Source: Sva-07 sp963698565
Lineage (GTDB): Bacteria > Actinomycetota > Acidimicrobiia > Acidimicrobiales > Ilumatobacteraceae
Reading direction: 5' to 3'
Assembly (NCBI GenBank): GCA_963698565.1
Contig: CAVORH010000020.1
Coordinates: forward strand, 186,001-250,000
Length of the DNA stretch: 64,000 bases
The first letter of the stretch is position 1; every line of letters starts with the position of its first letter. Position numbers and translations under genes: made by a program. Shown here piece after piece: positions 34,693 through 43,170 of this stretch. The notes below the pieces were generated by a model. That model worked only from the letters and a program-made list of their open reading frames with translations. It made no database searches and was not told the origin of the DNA.

Positions 34693-35336
34693 GCGGAGCC
34701 GTCGGCGTTCCCGACGTCACGCTGCTCGACGGGCTCGCCACCACGCGGGCGATTCGTCGTTACACCGACGAGCCGGTCCCCGACGACGACCTCGCAGCGA
34801 TCCTCTGGCACGCCGGACGAGCCCCATCGGGTTCCAACCGTCAGCCGTTCCGGTTCCTCGTGTTGCGCGACGGCGAGCGGGCGGTGGCTGCAAAGGCCCT
34901 GCTGGGCGAGGCCTTCCGGGCCGGCTGGAACGCCAAACGGGAGGCCGACGGCTACCGGCCCTCGCGCTTCGCCGACTCGATGCAGCGCTACGTCGACCGG
35001 TTCGAGCACACGCCGGTCGTGATCCTGGCCTGCCTCGACCGCTACCGATCGCCGTCGCCCTACGAGGGGGCATCGATCTATCCGGCGTGCCAGAACCTGC
35101 TGCTCGCCGCCCGCGCGCTCGGGTACGGCGGAGCGCTCACGATGTGGCACCTCGGCGTCGAGGTCGAACTCCGCGAGCTGCTCGGCATCCCCGACACCGC
35201 TGCATTGTCGGCGTGCATCACGCTCGGCGTGCCGGAGGGCCACCACGGGCCGCTGAAACGCAAACCGCTCGACGAGATCGTGTTCGACGATGCCTGGGGC
35301 GAGCCCGCACCCTGGATCGCCGAACCTCACGGTTAG
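34689..35336 (+). CDS. Nitroreductase family protein
   Basis: A 215-residue flavoprotein of the nitroreductase fold, FMN-dependent and usually dimeric. RAIRRYTDEPVPDDDLAAIL, RAPSGSNRQPFRFLVL (in part) and the later YPACQNLLLAARALGYGGA (in part) and CITLGVPEG are family landmarks, with the Arg and Ser/Asn residues that hold the FMN phosphate. It is translationally coupled to the enoyl-CoA hydratase gene by GTGA. The substrate is unknown. Its stop TAG forms the first half of the xylB -10 box. Confidence 0.85.
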   Translation: MSGAVGVPDVTLLDGLATTRAIRRYTDEPVPDDDLAAILWHAGRAPSGSNRQPFRFLVLRDGERAVAAKALLGEAFRAGWNAKREADGYRPSRFADSMQRYVDRFEHTPVVILACLDRYRSPSPYEGASIYPACQNLLLAARALGYGGALTMWHLGVEVELRELLGIPDTAALSACITLGVPEGHHGPLKRKPLDEIVFDDAWGEPAPWIAEPHG

Positions 35337-35339
35337 CTT
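35334..35339 (+). promoter_or_regulatory. -10 box TAGCTT for xylB, overlapping the upstream stop
   Basis: TAGCTT ends 6 nt before the GTG at 35346; its first three bases are the TAG stop of the nitroreductase gene. Confidence 0.5.
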
Positions 35340-35345
35340 GACGGC

Positions 35346-36785
35346 GTGCCCTTCGTCGCCGGCGTCGACTCCTCCACCCAGTCCACCAAGGTCGAGATCC
35401 GCGACCTCGACACCGGCAGGATCGTCGCATCGGCCGATGCGGCCCACCCGCCGGTCACGCCGCCGTGCAGCGAACAGGATCCCGAGAGCTGGTGGGACGC
35501 GTTTCAACGGGCGTGGCAGGAGGCGATCGAGCAACTGCCGGCCGGAACCCCGCCCGGCTCCGTGGTGGGTGTCAGCGTGGCGGGCCAGCAACACGGGATG
35601 GTTGCGCTCGACGAGGCCGACCGCCCCGTGCACCCCGCCAAGCTCTGGAACGACACGGAGTCGGCTCCCGACGCCGACTGGCTGCTGACACAGCTCGTCG
35701 GCGCCGAGGCGTGGGCAGACGCGGTCGGCAGCGTGCCGGTGGCTGCGTTCACGGTCACGAAGCTGTCGTGGCTCCACCGATCGCACCCCGACGAGTGGGC
35801 ACGACTCGCCAGGGTGATGCTTCCGCACGACTACGTCACCCACCGCATGACCGGGGCCTTCACCACCGATCGAGGCGACGCATCCGGCACCGGGTACTGG
35901 TCGCCGTCCGCCGGTGAGTACCGATGGGACATCCTCGCGATCATCGACGGCAACCGCGACTGGAGCGGTGCCGTCCCCACCGTGCTCGGTCCGCTCGACC
36001 TCGCCGGCCACTGGAACGACGTCGCGGTGGCGCCCGGCACCGGCGACAACATGGGCGCGGCGCTGGGCCTGGGCTTGCGCGGCGGCGACGCGGCGATCTC
36101 GATCGGGACCTCCGGTACCGCCTTCGCCGTGTCGGAGCACCCGACCGCCGACCCGAGCGGCGCCGTCGCCGGTTTCGCCGATGCGACCGGCCGGTTCCTC
36201 CCGCTCGTCTGCACCTCGAACGCGGCGAAGGTCCTCGATGCGACCGCCCGGCTGCTCGGCGTCGATCACGACGAGTTCGACCGGCTGGCGCTCGCCGCCA
36301 CGGGAGAGCGTCCGCTCCTGCTGCCCTACTTCGACGGGGAGCGGACGCCGAACCGCCCGGACGCCACCGGCGTCCTGAGCGGCATCCGCAGCGACGTGAC
36401 CCGGGAGCAGTTGGCGCGAGCTGCGGTCGACGGGGTCGCTTGCGGCCTGCTCGATGCGCTCGACGCGCTGCGCCGCCACGCCCCGGTGAGCGGCCGTGTG
36501 GTGCTGACCGGGGGCGGAGCCCGCTCATCGGCGCTGCGGGCGGTGATCGCCGGGATGCTGCGTTCGTCGCTCGGCGACGATGTCGACGTCGTCGTGGCCG
36601 ACGTCGCACAGGCGGTGGCGACCGGGGCCGCGGTCCAGGCGGCAGCGGTCGTCGAGGGGGCCGATCACCAGGCCGTGCAGGAGCGGTGGGGGCTCGGGAC
36701 CGGAACGCCGATCGACGAGGTCGTCGATTCGGGGAACCTGCGCGACCGGTACGCCGAACTCCGCGACGCTGCGACCAGTGGCTGA
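35346..36785 (+). CDS. xylB: Xylulokinase (FGGY family)
   Basis: A 479-residue FGGY sugar kinase, most like xylulokinase, which phosphorylates D-xylulose to xylulose 5-phosphate. The start GVDSSTQSTKVEI binds phosphate. GQQHGMVALD and KLWNDTE are the xylulokinase-specific substrate and metal segments, and the catalytic Asp lies in the later ATP-site region with SIGTSGTAFAV and TGGGARS. No xylose isomerase or sugar transporter is in the window, so the sugar is assigned from motifs only. It overlaps the J-domain gene by 8 nt. Confidence 0.85.
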   Translation: MPFVAGVDSSTQSTKVEIRDLDTGRIVASADAAHPPVTPPCSEQDPESWWDAFQRAWQEAIEQLPAGTPPGSVVGVSVAGQQHGMVALDEADRPVHPAKLWNDTESAPDADWLLTQLVGAEAWADAVGSVPVAAFTVTKLSWLHRSHPDEWARLARVMLPHDYVTHRMTGAFTTDRGDASGTGYWSPSAGEYRWDILAIIDGNRDWSGAVPTVLGPLDLAGHWNDVAVAPGTGDNMGAALGLGLRGGDAAISIGTSGTAFAVSEHPTADPSGAVAGFADATGRFLPLVCTSNAAKVLDATARLLGVDHDEFDRLALAATGERPLLLPYFDGERTPNRPDATGVLSGIRSDVTREQLARAAVDGVACGLLDALDALRRHAPVSGRVVLTGGGARSSALRAVIAGMLRSSLGDDVDVVVADVAQAVATGAAVQAAAVVEGADHQAVQERWGLGTGTPIDEVVDSGNLRDRYAELRDAATSG

Positions 36786-37326
36786 CGCGGCCGACGCCTT
36801 CGCACTCCTCGGCCTCGCGCCGAACGCCACCGCCGCCGAGGTCCGCGCGGCGCGCCGGGAGCTGGCGAGGCGGCACCATCCCGATCAGGGCGGTGATGCC
36901 GAGGTGATGCGAGCCGTCAACGAGGCGGCCGATCGTGCGTTGACCCACCTGGAGGAGTCGCCGGTGGTGATCGACGCATCACCACCACCGGAACCGAGCC
37001 GGCCCGTGCCACGGGACGCCTTCTGGTCGGGGGCGGCGCGTGACATCCCGTCGTTCACGGTCGAAGCGCTCCCCGTCGAGACGTTCGAGGGGCTGCTGGT
37101 CGCAGCGTCGTGGATCGGCGAGGTGCTCGACGACGATCCGCCGTATCGACTGGAGGTGCATCTCCACGCTCCATTGCAGTGCTGGTGTCGCCTCGAGGTC
37201 GTGCCCGATGCCGGCGCGTCGACCGTCAGCCTGACCGTCGCCGGTTTCGACGATGCGCCGTCGCCGGACATCATCGCTGTGCGCGACCTCTGGGTTGCCA
37301 GCCTCAACGAGGTCGACTGGGACTGA
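36778..37326 (+). CDS. J-domain protein with unknown C-terminal domain
   Basis: A 182-residue protein. Residues 1-65 form a J domain: FALLGLAPNATAAEVRAARR and the HPD motif in RRHHPDQGGD, which stimulates DnaK ATPase. After a Pro-rich linker (about 66-80) comes a 100-residue domain with no zinc-finger or G/F-rich region (FWSGAARDIPSF, LEVHLHAPLQCWCRLEV, LWVASLNEVDWD), which I do not recognise. So it is a class-C-like co-chaperone. The GTG overlaps the end of xylB by 8 nt, giving coupled translation. Confidence 0.7.
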   Translation: MADAADAFALLGLAPNATAAEVRAARRELARRHHPDQGGDAEVMRAVNEAADRALTHLEESPVVIDASPPPEPSRPVPRDAFWSGAARDIPSFTVEALPVETFEGLLVAASWIGEVLDDDPPYRLEVHLHAPLQCWCRLEVVPDAGASTVSLTVAGFDDAPSPDIIAVRDLWVASLNEVDWD

Positions 37327-37337
37327 CCGCCTCGCGT

Positions 37338-37362
37338 CCCGCGCGGCGCGGGCGAACGCCCG
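37338..37362. terminator. Two overlapping hairpins between convergent genes
   Basis: CCCGCG/CGCGGG (37338-37343, 37347-37352) and CGGGCG/CGCCCG (37349-37354, 37357-37362) share bases, so only one can form at a time. They lie in the 45-bp gap between the J-domain gene and sua5. There is no T-tract, so terminator function is tentative. Confidence 0.4.
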
Positions 37363-37371
37363 AGACGGTGA

Positions 37372-38301
37372 TCAACGGCGTGGGGCCGCGGCCTTCGTCA
37401 GCCGGTCGCGGATCGCGTGGCCGAGTCCCGCTGCCGGCGGGAGCACGGCGATGACGGTGCCGACACCGCGGACGTCGGCGTCACGCAACCGTGCGTAGAG
37501 CTCGTGGGCGTAGACGACCAGGTCGTCGGTGAGGTCGAGGATCTCGCTGCGCGGCGTACCGGCCCGCAACGCCAGGGCGTCGTCGGCATCGTCGACCAGG
37601 CGGACCTGACAGCGGGGCGCGTAGTGCGAGGCGAGCATTCCGGAGGCGCGGCTCGGCCCGGTGGCAGGAGCGATCATCCCGTCGAGCAGGCGGCTCACCT
37701 CCTCGACCGTGACGCTGCCGGCACGAAGGATCTGCGGTGGATCGGCCGCGCAGTCGACGATCGTGCTCTCGACGCCGATGGTGGATGCACCCCCGTCGAG
37801 GATGACGTCGCGAGCGGGATCGAGGAACGGCCCGAGTTCGTCGAGCACGTGCTGCGCGGTCGTCGGGCTGACCGAACCGAAGCGGTTGGCCGAGGGTGCG
37901 GCGAAGGCGAGGCCCGACCGGTCGAGCAGGGCCTGGGCGAACGGGTGGGCGGGCACGCGGAGGCCGACGGTGTCGCGACCGCCCGTCACCTCGTCGAGGA
38001 CGCGGCGTCCGCGGGGCAGGATGACGGTCAGTGGCCCCGGCCAGGCGGCGTCGACGAGGCGGCGGGCGGTCGATGGGACAGTGGCAGCCCACTCGTCGAG
38101 CTGGTCGGCCGATCGGAGGTGGACGATCAGCGGGTGGTCGGCCGGCCGACCCTTCACCTCGAAGATCCGCCGCAGCGCGCGAGGGTCGGCGGCGTCGGCG
38201 GCGAGGCCGTAGACGGTCTCGGTCGGTACCGCGACGAGCCCTCCGGCCCGGAGCGCGTCGGCCGCCCGCTCGATGTCGGTCGTGATCAGGGAGCGGTTCA
38301 A
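37372..38301 (-). CDS. sua5: L-threonylcarbamoyladenylate synthase (Sua5 type)
   Basis: A 309-residue Sua5 protein: the YrdC/TsaC catalytic domain (about 1-200) plus the C-terminal Sua5 domain. It makes threonylcarbamoyl-AMP for the t6A37 modification of ANN-decoding tRNAs. PTETVYGLAADA, the KGRP motif, PSANRFGSVSPTTA and ESTIVD are recognisable. No ATG or GTG lies near the required N-terminus. A TTG at 38301 overlaps the upstream hydrolase stop as TTGA, the same geometry as GTGA couplings here, and I take it as the start. The longer frame upstream is antisense-free but overlaps the hydrolase gene. Confidence 0.88.
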   Translation of the reverse strand: MNRSLITTDIERAADALRAGGLVAVPTETVYGLAADAADPRALRRIFEVKGRPADHPLIVHLRSADQLDEWAATVPSTARRLVDAAWPGPLTVILPRGRRVLDEVTGGRDTVGLRVPAHPFAQALLDRSGLAFAAPSANRFGSVSPTTAQHVLDELGPFLDPARDVILDGGASTIGVESTIVDCAADPPQILRAGSVTVEEVSRLLDGMIAPATGPSRASGMLASHYAPRCQVRLVDDADDALALRAGTPRSEILDLTDDLVVYAHELYARLRDADVRGVGTVIAVLPPAAGLGHAIRDRLTKAAAPRR

Positions 38302-39005
38302 CAGAGGGCGTCGAGGAACTCGAGGGCGGCGTCGAAGAAGCCGAACGACTCGGTGGTGGCGAAGTGGTCGACGCCGCGCAGGGTCTCGCACCGGCCGTCC
38401 GGGAACGCAGCAGCGAGTTCGTCGGCCGGGTACACGAAGTCCTTGTCGCCGACCACCACGAGGACCGGGCAGGTGACCCGAGCGCAGCTCTCCGGCGTGA
38501 TCGGCTCGGCGGCCGGGCGCTTCATCACGGCGGTGAGCGCTGCGATGTCGTTGCCCGGTTGCCCGGCGTACTGGGTGAACAGGCGCACCGTGTTGTCGAG
38601 GGTCGACGGATCGCCGCCGCCGGCCACCGTCTCGAGGCCGGCGACGATCGCACGCGTGCCGGCCTCGTCGCGTTGGAAGATGTTCGAACCGATGCCGGCG
38701 AGCACCAACCGCCGGAATCGCTCGGGATGCTCGATCGCCAGCCGCAGGAGCGTCATGGCGCCGAGTGAGAACCCGATGGCGTCGACGGGCTCGTCGGGCA
38801 GGGACTCCAGGATGCGAGCGGTCAGGTCGGCATAGGCCTCGGGTTCGTGCGGCTTCGGTGCGGTCCCGTGCCCGAGCAGGTCGACGCCGATGATCCCGAC
38901 TCCGGCATCTTCGAGCAGGGCGGTGAATCCGTTGCGCTGCCAGGTCGATGCGAACGATCCACCCCACCCGTGGACGAGGACGACGGGTGAGGCGGCTGCA
39001 GTCAT
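38298..39005 (-). CDS. Alpha/beta hydrolase
   Basis: A 235-residue alpha/beta-hydrolase-fold protein. VVLVHGWGGS is the oxyanion segment. The nucleophile elbow is GFSLGA with Ser near residue 80. The acid lies in VGDKDFVYP and the His in GVDHFATTE near the C-terminus, so the triad is complete. It resembles the small esterase/lactonase branch (pimeloyl carrier or enol-lactone hydrolase-like), but no substrate can be given. It starts with ATG 9 nt after a TAACCT box and is coupled to sua5. Confidence 0.8.
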   Translation of the reverse strand: MTAAASPVVLVHGWGGSFASTWQRNGFTALLEDAGVGIIGVDLLGHGTAPKPHEPEAYADLTARILESLPDEPVDAIGFSLGAMTLLRLAIEHPERFRRLVLAGIGSNIFQRDEAGTRAIVAGLETVAGGGDPSTLDNTVRLFTQYAGQPGNDIAALTAVMKRPAAEPITPESCARVTCPVLVVVGDKDFVYPADELAAAFPDGRCETLRGVDHFATTESFGFFDAALEFLDALC

Positions 39006-39014
39006 GGAGGAGCA

Positions 39015-39020
39015 AGGTTA
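39015..39020 (-). promoter_or_regulatory. -10 box TAACCT for the hydrolase-sua5 pair
   Basis: TAACCT (minus strand) ends 9 nt before the ATG at 39005; leaderless start expected. Confidence 0.5.
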
Positions 39021-39025
39021 CGGCC

Positions 39026-39031
39026 TAGCCT
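39026..39031 (+). promoter_or_regulatory. Candidate guaB1 -10 box (TAGCCT)
   Basis: TAGCCT lies 65 nt before the guaB1 ATG, 5 bp from the leftward box. It would give a 5' leader of about 58 nt that carries a GAGAAGGA ribosome site. Confidence 0.35.
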
Positions 39032-39096
39032 GTGGTCGCTTCCACTGTGGGTGACTCCGGTGGGGGCTTCGACGGGGAGAAGGACCGAACCACCAC

Positions 39097-40530
39097 ATGC
39101 GCATGCTCCATCCCGACCCGGGACACGACCTCACCTACAGCGACGTCTTCATGGTGCCGAGCCTCTCGGACGTGCGGTCCCGCATGGACGTCGACCTCCG
39201 CACGCCCGACGGCATCGGGACGACGATTCCACTGGTGGTGTCGAACATGACCGCGGTGGCCGGCCGGCGCATGGCCGAGACCGTTGCCCGGCGGGGTGGG
39301 ATCGCCATCCTCCCGCAGGACATCCCGGTCGACGTGGTCGCCAGCGTGATCGACTACGTCAAGCGTTGCCACACCGTGTTCGAGACGCCGATCACCCTGA
39401 CGCCCGACGCCACGATCGCCGACGCGCTCTCGCTGATCCACAAACGTGCCCACGGGGCGGTGGTCGTCGTCGACGACGGCGTCCCGCTCGGCGTGTTCAC
39501 CGAGCGCGATGGCGACGGATTCGACCGGTTCACGCAACTGCGCAACGTGATGAGCTCGAGCCTCCACATCCTGAGCCCCGACATCGAGCCCGCCGATGCC
39601 TTCGATCACCTCGGCCGCAACCGGCTGCGGGTGGCCCCCGTCGTGGGCGACGACGGGCGCCTGCTCGGCGTGATCACCCGTGAGGGTGCGCTGCGCTCGA
39701 CGATCTACGACCCGGCCGTCGACGCCGACGGCCGGCTGATGGTCGGCGTCGCCGTCGGGATCAACGGTGAGCCCGCCGCTCGCGCCAAGGAACTCGTCGG
39801 TCACGGTGTCGATGTCCTCGTCATCGACACCGCTCACGGGCACCAGACACGAACACTCCACGCGATCGAAGCGGTGCGTTCCGAACTGCCCGACGCCACG
39901 ATCGTCGCCGGCAACGTCGTCACGGCCGAGGGCACCCGCCAGTTGATCGAGGCCGGCGCCGACATCGTGAAGGTCGGCGTCGGGCCCGGCGCCATGTGCA
40001 CCACCCGCATGATGACCGGCGTCGGGCGGCCACAGTTCTCCGCGGTGCTCGAGTGCGCCGAGGAGGCCCGGCGACTCGGTCGTCACATCTGGGCCGACGG
40101 CGGCGTTCGCTTTCCGCGCGATGTGGCGCTGGCGCTGGCGGGTGGCGCGGCGAGCGTGATGTTCGGATCCTGGCTGGCAGGGACCTACGAGTCGGCCGCC
40201 GACACGCTGCGCGACCCCGACGGCCGGCTCTACAAGGAGAGCTTCGGCATGGCGTCGAACCGGGCGGTCAAGCACCGCACGCAGGGCGACCACGGTTTCG
40301 AACGGGCCCGCAAGGAGCTGTTCGAGGAGGGCATCAGCACGTCGCGCATGTACCTCGACCCGGAGCGTCCGAGCGTCGAGGACATCATCGACCAGATCGT
40401 CGCCGGGCTGCGCTCGGCGTGCACGTACGCCGGCGCCGACTCGATCGAGAGGTTCCACGAGCGCGCCGTGGTCGGCGTGCAGAGCACGGCCGGATACGAC
40501 GAAGGCCGTCCACTGGGGGTGTCGTGGTGA
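39097..40530 (+). CDS. guaB1: GuaB1-type GMP reductase with CBS domains
   Basis: A 477-residue member of the IMPDH/GMPR family, strikingly close to mycobacterial GuaB1, which has been shown to be a GMP reductase (GMP to IMP, NADPH) controlled through its CBS pair. YSDVFMVPS, the catalytic loop GPGAMCTTRMMTGVG with Cys301, and GVRFPRDVALALAGGA are conserved. CBS domains occupy roughly 95-210. It closes the purine salvage loop from guanine to adenine nucleotides. The ATG at 39097 follows GAGAAGGA; a second ATG at 39103 is possible. The stop overlaps the cmk start as GTGA. Confidence 0.9.
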   Translation: MRMLHPDPGHDLTYSDVFMVPSLSDVRSRMDVDLRTPDGIGTTIPLVVSNMTAVAGRRMAETVARRGGIAILPQDIPVDVVASVIDYVKRCHTVFETPITLTPDATIADALSLIHKRAHGAVVVVDDGVPLGVFTERDGDGFDRFTQLRNVMSSSLHILSPDIEPADAFDHLGRNRLRVAPVVGDDGRLLGVITREGALRSTIYDPAVDADGRLMVGVAVGINGEPAARAKELVGHGVDVLVIDTAHGHQTRTLHAIEAVRSELPDATIVAGNVVTAEGTRQLIEAGADIVKVGVGPGAMCTTRMMTGVGRPQFSAVLECAEEARRLGRHIWADGGVRFPRDVALALAGGAASVMFGSWLAGTYESAADTLRDPDGRLYKESFGMASNRAVKHRTQGDHGFERARKELFEEGISTSRMYLDPERPSVEDIIDQIVAGLRSACTYAGADSIERFHERAVVGVQSTAGYDEGRPLGVSW

Positions 40531-41189
40531 GCACGGGCGATGCGCCGATGATCGTGGCGATCGACGGTCCCGCCGGAGCAGGCAAGAGCACGGTCGGCCG
40601 TGCGGTCGCCGACCGGCTGGGGCTGCAGTATCTCGACACCGGAGCGATGTACCGAGCGATCACGTTCGCCGCGCTGCGACGAGGCCTCGACCCTGCCGAC
40701 GAGGACGACGTGGCGGAACTGTCCGAAGCGGTCGATCTGTCGGTCGACGCGGGTCCGAACGGCACGGTCGTGATCGTCGACGGCGTCGATGCGACGGTCG
40801 AGATCCGCGGGCGGGAAGTGACCTCGGCGGTCAGCGCAGTCGCTTCGAACAGCCGTGTGCGTTCGGAGCTGGTGCGTCGACAGCGCCGCTGGGTGAGCGA
40901 CCATGCGGGCGGCGTGGTCGAAGGTCGCGACATCGGGTCGGTGGTGTTCCCCGACGCCACGCTGAAGCTGTACGTGACCGCGTCGCCCCGGGTGCGCGCC
41001 GAGCGGCGGGTGGCCGAGATCGGTGGTGACGTCGCCGAGGTCGAGGCGTCGATCATCGAACGCGATCGCAAGGACTCCACCCGCAGCGACAGCCCCCTGA
41101 CCGAAGCGAACGGGTCGGTCCTGGTCGACACGAGCGGCCTGTCGATCGACGAGGTCGTCGAACGGGTCCTGGCCCTGCTCGAGCCGTGA
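40527..41189 (+). CDS. cmk: Cytidylate kinase
   Basis: CMP/dCMP kinase, 220 residues. P-loop GPAGAGKST near residue 15, DTGAMYRA for the CMP site, and GRDIGSVVFPDA and RKDSTRSDSPL for the NMP-binding and lid regions. It makes CDP from CMP with ATP. The GTG overlaps the guaB1 stop, and its own stop overlaps the next acyltransferase start, so a nucleotide and a phospholipid gene form one translational chain (cmk next to plsC-like genes is common in bacteria). Confidence 0.92.
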   Translation: MSTGDAPMIVAIDGPAGAGKSTVGRAVADRLGLQYLDTGAMYRAITFAALRRGLDPADEDDVAELSEAVDLSVDAGPNGTVVIVDGVDATVEIRGREVTSAVSAVASNSRVRSELVRRQRRWVSDHAGGVVEGRDIGSVVFPDATLKLYVTASPRVRAERRVAEIGGDVAEVEASIIERDRKDSTRSDSPLTEANGSVLVDTSGLSIDEVVERVLALLEP

Positions 41190-41893
41190 ACTCGACCGCA
41201 TCACCCAGGCGTCGGCAGCTGCCGACCGCGGAGTCCCGTGCCAGCCGGATCGCCTACGTCGTGTGCCGCAGCATCGTGTGCTGGTTCACCCAGGCGTTCA
41301 CCCGCATGCGGATCGAGGGCAAGGAGCACCTGCCGCCGACGGGCGCCTACGTGCTCGCCCCGGTCCACCGCAGCTATGTCGACACGCCGATCACGGCATG
41401 TGTGTCCACGCGACGGATCCGCTTCATGGGCAAGCAGGAGATCTGGAAGTACGCCAGCGTCGGATGGCTGGTGTCGGCACTCGGTGCGTTCCCCGTCAAC
41501 CGGGGCCACGCCGACCGCGAAGCACTGGCGACGTGCATCAAGGTGCTGGAGAACGGCGAGCCGCTCACGCTCTTTCCCGAGGGGGAACGCAAGGACGGCC
41601 CGACGGTGCATCCGCTCTTCGACGGTGCGGCCTATGTCGCCGCCAAGGCCGGGGTGCCGATCATCCCGGTCGGCATCGGGGGGTCGGCTCGGGTGATGCC
41701 GCGCCACGCGAAGTTCATCCACCCTCATCGGGTGCGGGTGGTGATCGGCGAGCCGATCTGGGTCGAGCCGCCCGAGGGCCCGTCGGGCGGCTCCAATCGT
41801 CGCGTTTCGCGCCAGGCCGTGCGCGCGGCCACCGAGCAGCTGTCGATCGAACTGCAGCGGCTGTTCGACCTCGCCGAGTCCCGGGTCGGCTGA
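41186..41893 (+). CDS. Lysophospholipid acyltransferase (PlsC-like)
   Basis: A 235-residue member of the 1-acylglycerol-3-phosphate acyltransferase family. The HX4D motif is HRSYVD (about residue 58) and the phosphate-binding motif is FPEGER (about 131). A GKQEIWKYASVGWLVSALGA (in part) region and VPIIPVGIGG fit the fold. It would esterify the second position of lysophosphatidic acid at the membrane. The GTG overlaps the cmk stop as GTGA. Confidence 0.87.
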   Translation: MNSTASPRRRQLPTAESRASRIAYVVCRSIVCWFTQAFTRMRIEGKEHLPPTGAYVLAPVHRSYVDTPITACVSTRRIRFMGKQEIWKYASVGWLVSALGAFPVNRGHADREALATCIKVLENGEPLTLFPEGERKDGPTVHPLFDGAAYVAAKAGVPIIPVGIGGSARVMPRHAKFIHPHRVRVVIGEPIWVEPPEGPSGGSNRRVSRQAVRAATEQLSIELQRLFDLAESRVG

Positions 41894-41915
41894 CGGCCGA
41901 CGCCCGGACGACGAC

Positions 41916-43160
41916 TCAGCCGTCGAGGAACGCGCCGAGCGCCCGGGCCAGGTGCACGGGGTCGTCGGCGCCGCACAACTCGCGAGCGGAGTGCATCGAC
42001 AGCTGCGGTACCCCGACGTCGACCGTGGCGATCCCGAGCCGTGTGGCGGTGATCGGACCGATCGTGGAGCCGCACGGCATGTTGTTGCGTGACACGAACA
42101 CCTGCCACGGCACCCCCGCCGTTTCGCAGGCCCGCTGGAACTCGGCGGCCGTCTCGGCCGAGGTCGCGTACCGCTGGTTGGAGTTGACCTTGATCGCGGG
42201 GCCCGCGTTGACGATCGGGCGGTGGCCGGGCTCGTGGCGCTCCGGATAGTTCGGGTGGACGGCGTGCGCGTTGTCGGCCGAGATGCACGACGACGCGGCG
42301 AGCGAGCGATGGCGATCCTCGGCGGATCCGCCACGGGCGGTCACGAGCCTCGACAGCACCGTGTCGAGGAAGGGCCCTCCGGCGCCGGTGGCACTCGACG
42401 ACCCGACCTCCTCGTGGTCGTTGAGGACGATCACCGAGGCATGACCGGTCGGGCGCGCCTCGACCAGCGCGGTCACGGCCGCCCAGCACGACAGTTGGTT
42501 GTCGAGTCGCCCGGACGCGAGCAGTGACTGGTCGGCGCCGAGGACCGCAGCACCCTGGACGTCGTAGAGACAGAGCTCCCACCACGCCGGCGGCGCGTCG
42601 AGGTCGGCAGCGCCGCCGATCCACTCGGCGAACTCGCCCGGGGTCGAGGCGCCGACGCCCCAGACGGGCGAGAGATGCTGCTGGGTGTCGAGCAGCAGGC
42701 CGCCGCTGTTGACCTCGCGGTCGAGGTGGACGGCCAGCTGCGGCACGCGAGCGACCGGCTCGGCGACGTCGACGAGGACCGACGCACCGCCGGCGTCGAC
42801 GAGTCGACCGGCGATGCCGAGGTCACGATCGAGCCAGCTGTTGTTGAGGATGCCGCCGTACACCTCGACGGCGAGCTGCTTCCAGCCGAAGCCGCCCGCG
42901 TCCGGGTGCGGCTTCACCCGCAGGCCGGGCGAGTCGGTGTGCGCCCCGACCATGCGGAACGGGGCATGGGGGGAGGTCGACGTCGGAAGACGCCAGGCGA
43001 TGATCGCTCCACCGCGAACGACGTAGCCGGCGTCGGGCACGTCGTCCCAGACATCGGCCTCGTCGACCCGTTCGAACCCGTCGAGGCGATCGATGGTCGA
43101 CGCCACCGCGTGCCAGGGCGACGGGGACGCATCGAGGAAGGAGATCAGGTCGTCGAGCAC
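41916..43160 (-). CDS. M18 family aminopeptidase
   Basis: A 414-residue zinc aminopeptidase of the aspartyl aminopeptidase (M18) family, cytoplasmic and often dodecameric. Metal ligands can be placed in GAHTDSPGLRVKP (His, near residue 75), GRLDNQLSCW (Asp), NDHEEVGSSS (Glu pair), SADNAHAVHP (Asp) and MHSARELCG (His). It releases N-terminal Asp/Glu or, in some members, neutral residues. The GTG at 43160 follows GAGAGGA with proper spacing. It lies 10 nt after the phosphatase gene, so both share a transcript. Confidence 0.88.
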   Translation of the reverse strand: MLDDLISFLDASPSPWHAVASTIDRLDGFERVDEADVWDDVPDAGYVVRGGAIIAWRLPTSTSPHAPFRMVGAHTDSPGLRVKPHPDAGGFGWKQLAVEVYGGILNNSWLDRDLGIAGRLVDAGGASVLVDVAEPVARVPQLAVHLDREVNSGGLLLDTQQHLSPVWGVGASTPGEFAEWIGGAADLDAPPAWWELCLYDVQGAAVLGADQSLLASGRLDNQLSCWAAVTALVEARPTGHASVIVLNDHEEVGSSSATGAGGPFLDTVLSRLVTARGGSAEDRHRSLAASSCISADNAHAVHPNYPERHEPGHRPIVNAGPAIKVNSNQRYATSAETAAEFQRACETAGVPWQVFVSRNNMPCGSTIGPITATRLGIATVDVGVPQLSMHSARELCGADDPVHLARALGAFLDG

Positions 43161-43170
43161 GTGGTTCCTC

